37,853 nt of DNA. Origin: an uncultured Collinsella sp. (GTDB lineage: Bacteria > Actinomycetota > Coriobacteriia > Coriobacteriales > Coriobacteriaceae). Shown in pieces: positions 32,804 through 37,853 of the stretch; the stretch's first letter is position 1; every line of letters starts with the position of its first letter. The notes beneath the pieces were generated by a model. The model searched no databases, was not told the DNA's origin, and saw nothing but the letters and a program-made list of their open reading frames with translations. The DNA lies in the NCBI GenBank assembly GCA_934650095.1, contig CAKUFT010000016.1, positions 1-37,853 on the forward strand, in the 5' to 3' direction. A program made the position numbers and the translations under genes.

Positions 32804-34153
32804 ATGGACGACCTTTTTTCTGCCTCGACGCGCGAGCGTTCCTTTAAAAATGCGCCGCTCGCGGTGCGCATGCGTCCCAATTCGCTCGACGAGTACGTAG
32901 GCCAGCAAAAGGCTGTGGGCAAGGGTTCGTGGCTGCGTGCTGCGATTGAACATGATGTGCTATCGAGCGTGATCCTGTACGGGCCTGCCGGTACGGGCAA
33001 GACGACGCTGGCGCATATCATCGCCAACCATACCAAGAGCGAGTTTGTTGAGGTCAGCGCCGTCACGGGTACCGTGAAAGACCTGCGTCGCGTGATTGAC
33101 GAGGCCAAGACGCGACTGAATACGTACGACCGTCGCACCATTCTATTTATCGACGAGATTCACCGTTTTTCGAAGTCGCAGCAGGATGCGCTTTTGCATG
33201 CGGTTGAAAACCGTACCGTCATTATGATCGGCGCCACGACCGAGAACCCGTACTTCGAGGTCAACTCCGCACTGTTGTCGCGTGGGCGCGTGGTAGAGCT
33301 TGATCACCTGAAGGACGAGGATATCGCCACGCTCATCGAGCGTGCGCTCGAGGCGCCGCAGGGTTTGAACGGCAAGTTCTCGGCCGATGAGGATACGGTT
33401 AAGACCATCTGTACGCTGGCTGCGGGCGATGCACGCTCGGCCCTGACGACGCTCGAGCTGGCGAGCGAGATTGCCGTCACGCGTCCCGATACCGAGGGGA
33501 CGCCGGCTCCGGCGGCAGGGGAGCGCTATCTTATCACCGTGGATGACGTGAAGATTGCCAATCCGCGTCGCGGTTTTTCGTATGACAAAAACGGCGACAT
33601 GCACTACGACATTATCAGTGCGTTTATTAAGTCTATGCGCGGCAGCGACCCCGATGCCACGATCTATTGGCTCGCGCGCATGATCGACGCGGGGGAGGAT
33701 CCTAAGTTTATCGCCCGCCGCATTATGATTCAGGCTTCTGAGGATGTTGGCAATGCCGATCCGCAGGCACTTTTGGTAGCGCAAGCCGCGTTTAAGTCTG
33801 CCGAGGTCATTGGCTATCCCGAGTGCCGAATTAACCTAGCTCAGGCTGCACTCTATGTGTGCTTGGCGCCTAAATCCAACGCGTGCGAGGCTTCGATCGA
33901 TGCGGCGCTGGCCGATATCCACTCTAGTGGGCTTCGCGAGGTGCCGAGTTATCTGCGCGATCGCCATCGCCCGGGCAGCGATGAATACGGTGAGTATAAG
34001 TATCCACATGATTATCCCGAAGGCTGGGTCGATCAGCGCTATTTGCCCGAGGGACTGGAGCGCGGCGCGTTCTGGCAGCCTGCCGGCCGTGGTTGGGAAG
34101 AATGGCGCGTAGAGCAAAGCGAACGCGACCGCAGCGGGAATGCACCGAAGTAG
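32804..34153 (+). CDS. rarA: Replication-associated recombination protein RarA (MgsA)
   Basis: RarA is an AAA+ ATPase of the clamp-loader clade that acts at stalled replication forks. The 449-residue protein starts with MDDLFS, close to typical RarA. It has Walker A GPAGTGKT at 60-67, Walker B FIDEIH at 115-120, a sensor 1 segment IGATTENPYFEVNSALLSR, and the C-terminal tetramerisation part with DPDATIYWLARMIDAGEDP. Starts at 32789 and 32798 are also in frame; I chose 32804 because GGGATGG is just upstream and the protein start fits the family. Confidence 0.93.
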   Translation: MDDLFSASTRERSFKNAPLAVRMRPNSLDEYVGQQKAVGKGSWLRAAIEHDVLSSVILYGPAGTGKTTLAHIIANHTKSEFVEVSAVTGTVKDLRRVIDEAKTRLNTYDRRTILFIDEIHRFSKSQQDALLHAVENRTVIMIGATTENPYFEVNSALLSRGRVVELDHLKDEDIATLIERALEAPQGLNGKFSADEDTVKTICTLAAGDARSALTTLELASEIAVTRPDTEGTPAPAAGERYLITVDDVKIANPRRGFSYDKNGDMHYDIISAFIKSMRGSDPDATIYWLARMIDAGEDPKFIARRIMIQASEDVGNADPQALLVAQAAFKSAEVIGYPECRINLAQAALYVCLAPKSNACEASIDAALADIHSSGLREVPSYLRDRHRPGSDEYGEYKYPHDYPEGWVDQRYLPEGLERGAFWQPAGRGWEEWRVEQSERDRSGNAPK

Positions 34154-34207
34154 CTGCTGATAATTTTGTCCCACGTTGCTGCTCTTGGCATGTTCGGCCC
34201 CCTTTGG

Positions 34208-34215
34208 GGTACCAT
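34208..34215 (+). promoter_or_regulatory. Candidate -10 (GGTACCAT) for the sigma-factor operon
   Basis: GGTACCAT lies 39 nt before the first gene of the operon. TTGGCA at 34185-34190 is a possible -35, but the 19-bp spacer is long. CCCC/GGGG pairing (34199-34209) sits between them. Confidence 0.35.
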
Positions 34216-34253
34216 GAAAAGCGTCTGTATTTCGATTCCTTTGGGAGGCTTGT

Positions 34254-34847
34254 ATGAGTCCCATTCAAATCGCCTTGCTGCTGCTCGCCGTTGCCGGCGT
34301 GTGGGCTATCGTTGAGCTTGCGCTCACCCTGCGCAAAACCCGAACCGTTGTCGATTCGCTCGACAAGACGGTGACTGACCTCAACAATACGATTGCCGAG
34401 GCGCAGCCCGTGGTGGCAAAGCTTGATGGCGCCGTTGACGAACTCACTCCGGCACTTGCCCAGGTGGAGCCGCTGCTCAAGTCGAGCAAGACCGCCATTG
34501 ACGCCCTGACGTCCAACCTCGTTGAGGTTGAGGCCGTCGTTCGCGACATTTCCGAGGTCACGGGCAGCATGGCCGAGGCCAGCAATGCTGTGTCGAGCGT
34601 GACCGACTCTGCTGCCGGTGCTGTGCAGAAACTCTTTAATAAGGTGAAGGCTCCCGCGGCCGACGCCGAGCGCAAGCTTTCCGCTGCCGCCGAAGAAGCC
34701 GAGCAGTCGACCGAGCGCGTCCTGATTGGCGAAGCCGGGGACGAGGCCGCCGCGGGTGACGATGGTGCACAGAAGCCTGCCGCTAAAGCAGCCCAGTATT
34801 ACACTTACACGCCCGCCGAGACCTCTGAGGAGTTCTGCGATGAGTAG
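34254..34847 (+). CDS. DUF948-like membrane coiled-coil protein
   Basis: This 197-residue protein has one N-terminal transmembrane segment (about 5-24, IALLLLAVAGVWAIVELAL) followed by a predicted coiled coil (about 28-130) rich in Val/Ala/Asp/Thr heptads, then an Ala/Glu-rich disordered tail. The architecture matches DUF948/YtxG-type general stress proteins, though the similarity is by eye. GGGAGG precedes the start. Its end overlaps the anti-sigma-like gene by 8 nt, so the two are translated together. The coupling suggests it may anchor or sense for the sigma system; this is inference. Confidence 0.7.
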   Translation: MSPIQIALLLLAVAGVWAIVELALTLRKTRTVVDSLDKTVTDLNNTIAEAQPVVAKLDGAVDELTPALAQVEPLLKSSKTAIDALTSNLVEVEAVVRDISEVTGSMAEASNAVSSVTDSAAGAVQKLFNKVKAPAADAERKLSAAAEEAEQSTERVLIGEAGDEAAAGDDGAQKPAAKAAQYYTYTPAETSEEFCDE

Positions 34848-35217
34848 CGAAGCAACCTGCCCTATCACGCTGACCGTTGCCGGTGACCCGCGTCTCGCTC
34901 GCCTTGTGCGCATGACGGCAGCCAACGTTGGTGCCCTGTGCTCTATGTCTGTCGATCGCATTGAGGACATCCGCATGGCTGCCGAGGAGGCTTTCATTTT
35001 TGGTTGCACCGCGGTCGACTGCGACGACATCACCATCAAATTCGATGTCGATGAGACCCACGTTGGCATGGCTATTACCTTTGGCGATCAGGCTACGGTC
35101 GACGAAGACGACCAGGCTGCGGTGTATGCCGAGCTTATCCTCGCGAGCGTTTGCGACTCCTACGAAAAGACTGCGGCGCCCCTGACGCTTTCCCTCGACC
35201 TCAAGGCGGATATTTAA
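34840..35217 (+). CDS. Degenerate RsbW-like anti-sigma factor
   Basis: This 125-residue protein sits directly before a SigB/F-type sigma gene and has the length and secondary-structure pattern of RsbW/SpoIIAB anti-sigma kinases (GHKL fold). The equivalent of the N-box reads MAAEEAFIFGC, so the Asn that binds Mg-ATP is Phe54, and no Gly-rich ATP lid is visible. It may therefore bind sigma without phosphorylating an anti-anti-sigma factor. The start ATG 34840 follows GAGGAG. No STAS-domain partner (RsbV) is encoded in the window. Identification rests on weak similarity and context. Confidence 0.65.
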   Translation: MSSEATCPITLTVAGDPRLARLVRMTAANVGALCSMSVDRIEDIRMAAEEAFIFGCTAVDCDDITIKFDVDETHVGMAITFGDQATVDEDDQAAVYAELILASVCDSYEKTAAPLTLSLDLKADI

Positions 35218-35218
35218 T

Positions 35219-36010
35219 ATGACCGAACGTTCCCGGAGCGGCAAGACCGCTTGGGACAAGGAGAAAACCCGCGAGCTGTTTCGTCGCTACAAGGAGACCG
35301 GTGATCCGGACGCCCGCGAGCAGCTCGTCATGTCCCATATGAACCTGGTAAGGTTTCTTGCCAACAAATTTAAGAATCGCGGCGAGCCGCTCGACGACCT
35401 CATGCAGGTCGGCTATCTGGGTTTGCTCAAGGCTATCGACCGTTTTGACCCCGAGCGCGGACTCGAGTTCACGACGTTTGCGACACCCACTATCTTGGGC
35501 GAGATCAAACGCCATTTCCGCGACAAGGGCTGGAGCGTGCGCGTACCGCGTCGCCTGCAGGAGCTCTCGGCCAAGGTCAACCAGGCTACTGACAAACTTA
35601 CCAACGAGCTGCAGCGTTCGCCCAAGGTTGAGGAGGTCGCTGAGTATCTAGATGTGACCGTCGATGAGGTCCTCGAGGCTATGGAATCGTCTTCGGCCTA
35701 TACCTCGGTGCCCATCGAGGCTCCTGGTGCGTCCGATTCCGACGATGCCCCCTCGATTCTCGATCGCTACGCCGACGACGACAATGAGCTCGACTTTACC
35801 GATGACCGCTTGGTGATCGAGGAAGCCATCCGTGATTTCTCGCCGCGCGAGCGCGAGGTTATCGAGCTGCGCTTTGTAAAGGGCATGACCCAGATCGAGA
35901 TCGCCAAGAAGCTGGGTATATCGCAGGTCCAGGTTTCGCGCCTGCTGCGCCGCACGCTTAAGAAGATTCAGGACAAGATCGACCCCGACGGAGTGATGAT
36001 TCGTTCATGA
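35219..36010 (+). CDS. SigB/SigF/SigG family RNA polymerase sigma factor
   Basis: This 263-residue sigma-70 group 3 protein has region 2 (about 38-107; DLMQVGYLGLLKAIDRFDPERGLEFTTFA and GEIKRHFRDKGW), region 3 (about 115-190) and region 4 (about 200-255) with the helix-turn-helix MTQIEIAKKLGISQVQVSRLL. VRVPRRLQEL is characteristic of the SigB/F branch, which drives general stress or sporulation genes. It starts 2 nt after the anti-sigma-like stop and overlaps the next gene by 4 nt (ATGA). An acidic stretch (DSDDAPSILDRYADDDNELD) lies in the region 3-4 linker. Confidence 0.94.
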   Translation: MTERSRSGKTAWDKEKTRELFRRYKETGDPDAREQLVMSHMNLVRFLANKFKNRGEPLDDLMQVGYLGLLKAIDRFDPERGLEFTTFATPTILGEIKRHFRDKGWSVRVPRRLQELSAKVNQATDKLTNELQRSPKVEEVAEYLDVTVDEVLEAMESSSAYTSVPIEAPGASDSDDAPSILDRYADDDNELDFTDDRLVIEEAIRDFSPREREVIELRFVKGMTQIEIAKKLGISQVQVSRLLRRTLKKIQDKIDPDGVMIRS

Positions 36011-37419
36011 GTGAACACCCCCAACAAACCGATCGCGTGCTGCGCGACACCCGCATTCTGACGCTGCGCATTTGGGCTGTTGTCGGCTGCATTGTCATCG
36101 CCGCTGTCATCTTTAACCTTATGGGCATCCTGGCACCGGTTATCGAGTTTCTTGCCGTCGGCTCCATCATTGCTTTTGTGATGTCCCCGATCACCAACTG
36201 GCTCGAGCACCATGGCGTGAATCGCGGCATCGGTTCGCTTATCGCGCTTATTGTTGTCGTTGCCGTGCTCGTCGGCGTCGTTTGCATCTTGTCGCCGATT
36301 CTTTTTGGTCAGATCATGGAAGTCCTGAGCCGCCTGCCCGAGCAGCTTCGTGTTGCGGGCGGCGATCTCAATGAGATGATCTCGCATGCCAAGACGCTCA
36401 ACAACACGCCGCTCAAGGAGTATTTGGACGATAATCTTTCGTCGCTTGTCACCGTGGCATCGAAGTACGTGTCTCAGATCGCTGCCGAGCTTGGCCGCGG
36501 TGTGTTCCCGCTCATCACCAATACGGCCTCGCAGCTGTTCGTGATCTTCCTGGGTCTGGTGCTCGCGTACTGGATGGCCTGCGACTACCCTCGCATGCAC
36601 CACGAGATTTGCACCATCATCGGTCAGGAGAAGGAGACCTCGTACCGCTTTATGGTCGCCATCCTTTCTCGCTCTGTCGGCGGCTACATGCGCGGTATGG
36701 TCGTGACGTCCATCTGCGGTGGTTTCCTTGCCTTTATCGGTTTTATGATCATCGGCCATCCGTATGCGGCGCTCATGGCTATCTTTACCGGCATCATGCA
36801 TTTGGTTCCGGTCGTCGGTCCATGGGTGAGTGCAGCAATCGCCACAGTGCTCGGGTTCATGTTCAGCCCCATGTTGGCGTTATGGACGCTCATCGTGACG
36901 ATGGTCGCGCAAAACGTCACCGATAACGTGATTTCGCCTAAGGTCATGCAGAGCTCGGTGCAGGTGCATCCCATCATGAGCCTCACGGCGCTCGTTATTG
37001 GCTCGGCGCTCATGGGCCCCATCGGCATGATTATTGCCATCCCGCTTTGTGCGGCCCTCAAGGGCATCTTCGTGTACTACTTCGAGAATGAGACCGGCCG
37101 TCAGCTTGTGGCCTATGACGGCGCCGTGTTTAAGGGCACACCGTACCGCGATGCCGATGGCAACCCGGTCGCCGCCTACGACGCGCTCGGCGACGACACC
37201 TTCATCTACGAGTCCGAGCTCATCGGCAACGAGACTGCGCCCGAGGCCCAGGCGATGCCTAAGCCCGAGTTCGATAATCCCTGGATCAAGCTGTCGGGCC
37301 TGCAGCCCGATGCGACGGGTTTCTTCAAAAACCCCTTCGCCAAAGACGATGATTCCAATTCGGACGACGATACCAAAACAGGTATCGACGGCTCCATGGA
37401 CGATTCGGATTCTAAATAG
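36007..37419 (+). CDS. AI-2E family transporter (UPF0118/PerM-like)
   Basis: This 470-residue integral membrane protein has about seven or eight membrane segments in two groups (36-120 region and 200-350 region) separated by an amphipathic part. It carries LVPVVGPWVSAAIATVLGF and NVTDNVISPKVMQSSVQVHPIM, both typical of the family. Members have been linked to autoinducer-2 export or Na+(Li+)/H+ exchange, but many are uncharacterised. The C-terminal ~90 residues are hydrophilic and end in an Asp/Ser-rich tail. Its ATG overlaps the sigma factor stop, so it is produced with the sigma factor and may be part of the same stress module. Confidence 0.9.
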   Translation: MSEHPQQTDRVLRDTRILTLRIWAVVGCIVIAAVIFNLMGILAPVIEFLAVGSIIAFVMSPITNWLEHHGVNRGIGSLIALIVVVAVLVGVVCILSPILFGQIMEVLSRLPEQLRVAGGDLNEMISHAKTLNNTPLKEYLDDNLSSLVTVASKYVSQIAAELGRGVFPLITNTASQLFVIFLGLVLAYWMACDYPRMHHEICTIIGQEKETSYRFMVAILSRSVGGYMRGMVVTSICGGFLAFIGFMIIGHPYAALMAIFTGIMHLVPVVGPWVSAAIATVLGFMFSPMLALWTLIVTMVAQNVTDNVISPKVMQSSVQVHPIMSLTALVIGSALMGPIGMIIAIPLCAALKGIFVYYFENETGRQLVAYDGAVFKGTPYRDADGNPVAAYDALGDDTFIYESELIGNETAPEAQAMPKPEFDNPWIKLSGLQPDATGFFKNPFAKDDDSNSDDDTKTGIDGSMDDSDSK

Positions 37420-37425
37420 GCCCTA

Positions 37426-37665
37426 TTAACGTTTCTTGAAGTTGTAAATGACAATAAACACGAGCAAAGCGATTGATAAGGGGCCGGCTACATAGAAAAA
37501 GAGAACGTCAATTGCGCGTAGAGTGTAATAAGCCTTATCGCCGGACATTACTGCATACAATACGTAGCCAAATGCTGGTTGGTTTGCGTACCAGCAGGAG
37601 AAGGCCAAGAGCGCTAAAAGTGCTAGTACCAGAAGTGCATTCAGGACAAATCGTTTACTTTTCAT
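37426..37665 (-). CDS. Small two-helix membrane protein, unknown function
   Basis: This 79-residue hydrophobic protein has two predicted membrane segments (about 7-26 and 51-74) with a polar loop (MSGDKAYYTLRAID) between them, and ends with a basic NFKKR. I do not recognise a family. Coding is supported by a strong Shine-Dalgarno (GGAAGGAG, 6 nt before the ATG), a plausible upstream promoter and a composition expected for a membrane protein. It is convergent with the AI-2E-family gene, with only 6 nt between the two stops, and its codon use is less GC-rich than that of its neighbours. Confidence 0.65.
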   Translation of the reverse strand: MKSKRFVLNALLVLALLALLAFSCWYANQPAFGYVLYAVMSGDKAYYTLRAIDVLFFYVAGPLSIALLVFIVIYNFKKR

Positions 37666-37691
37666 CGATCGCTCCTTCCGGGTGACTCTTA

Positions 37692-37720
37692 TATGTAATT
37701 CTACAGCAGTCCTTTTTCAA
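37692..37720 (-). promoter_or_regulatory. Candidate promoter of the small membrane protein gene
   Basis: On the minus strand TTGAAA (37715-37720) and TACATA (37692-37697) are spaced by 17 bp, 27 nt before the start codon. Confidence 0.4.
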
Positions 37721-37757
37721 AGGATCGCACAGTACTGAATAACGTGCACTTTCGCTG

Positions 37758-37787
37758 GAGGGTCGCTGTTTGGCGACCCTCTTTTTT
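37758..37787 (+). terminator. Intrinsic terminator near the window end
   Basis: GAGGGTCGC (37758-37766) pairs with GCGACCCTC (37773-37781) over a 6-nt loop and is followed by six T. It could end read-through from the sigma-factor operon, 340 nt upstream. It also overlaps the -35 of the next promoter. Confidence 0.85.
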
Positions 37788-37813
37788 GCACTGGGGCGGT
37801 GGGATGGTAATAT
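37785..37813 (+). promoter_or_regulatory. Promoter of the next gene beyond the window
   Basis: TTTGCA (37785-37790) and TAATAT (37808-37813) are separated by 17 bp. GGTAATAT contains the recurrent GGTA motif. A GAGGAG Shine-Dalgarno lies near 37845-37850 at the end of the window, so a coding region probably starts just past 37853. Its identity cannot be seen. Confidence 0.55.
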
Positions 37814-37853
37814 CGTTACGTTTGAACTGTTTCGATGTGAAACCGAGGAGATT

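Noticed and set aside
37714..37853. A T-box or other riboswitch at the window end
   Set aside because: The hairpin with the T tract lies upstream of the promoter (37785-37813), so it cannot be in the leader of the next gene. No specifier loop or T-box motif is visible in the remaining bases.

Overview
This window is GC-rich chromosomal DNA, mostly housekeeping genes and nearly all on the + strand. Gene order and protein character point to an actinobacterium, most likely class Coriobacteriia (a Collinsella-like organism). The block sepIVA-like / yceD / rpmF / plsX / acpP / rnc / smc / ftsY / ffh resembles the actinobacterial cell-division, lipid and SRP neighbourhood. A canonical T-box with a transcription terminator before ileS is a more Firmicutes-like trait. 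The genus is an inference from memory of such gene orders, not a search result.

Layout. (1) 1-5.6 kb: tRNA-Asn with terminator, an Asp23/Gls24 protein, a FakA-like fatty-acid kinase, recG, rsmD and coaD, with overlapping or near-abutting ends. (2) 5.7-15.2 kb: a SepIVA-like coiled-coil protein, YceD, ribosomal protein bL32, PlsX, acyl carrier protein, RNase III, SMC, FtsY and Ffh. (3) 15.2-18.7 kb: a minus-strand DUF134-NifX fusion with a His/Cys-rich tail and twin palindromic operator candidates, then thyA, folA and a SpoU/TrmH-type RNA methyltransferase. (4) 18.7-24.4 kb: a MATE transporter, cobO (minus), ftsH, a DUF523 protein and a glycerol-dehydrogenase-like enzyme (minus). (5) 24.5-29.6 kb: an ileS T-box, ileS, a structured intergenic region with two covarying 53-bp hairpin units, lspA and rluD. 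(6) 29.6-34.2 kb: a processive family-2 glycosyltransferase, an orphan prepilin-peptidase-like protein, a dGTPase-like HD hydrolase and rarA. (7) 34.2-37.85 kb: a translationally coupled set of membrane coiled-coil protein, degenerate RsbW-like anti-sigma protein, SigB/F-type sigma factor and AI-2E-family permease, then a small minus-strand membrane protein. The window ends just after a promoter and Shine-Dalgarno sequence for the next gene.

I see no phage, insertion sequence, CRISPR array or obvious genomic island. The most interesting non-routine signals are: the DUF134-NifX fusion that keeps a strong internal ribosome-binding site; its promoter flanked by two near-identical palindromes 53 bp apart; a terminator-like repeat present twice in opposite orientation; the covarying 53-bp units behind ileS; an anti-sigma protein that has lost its ATP-binding asparagine; and a recurrent GGTA-type -10 motif upstream of many genes.
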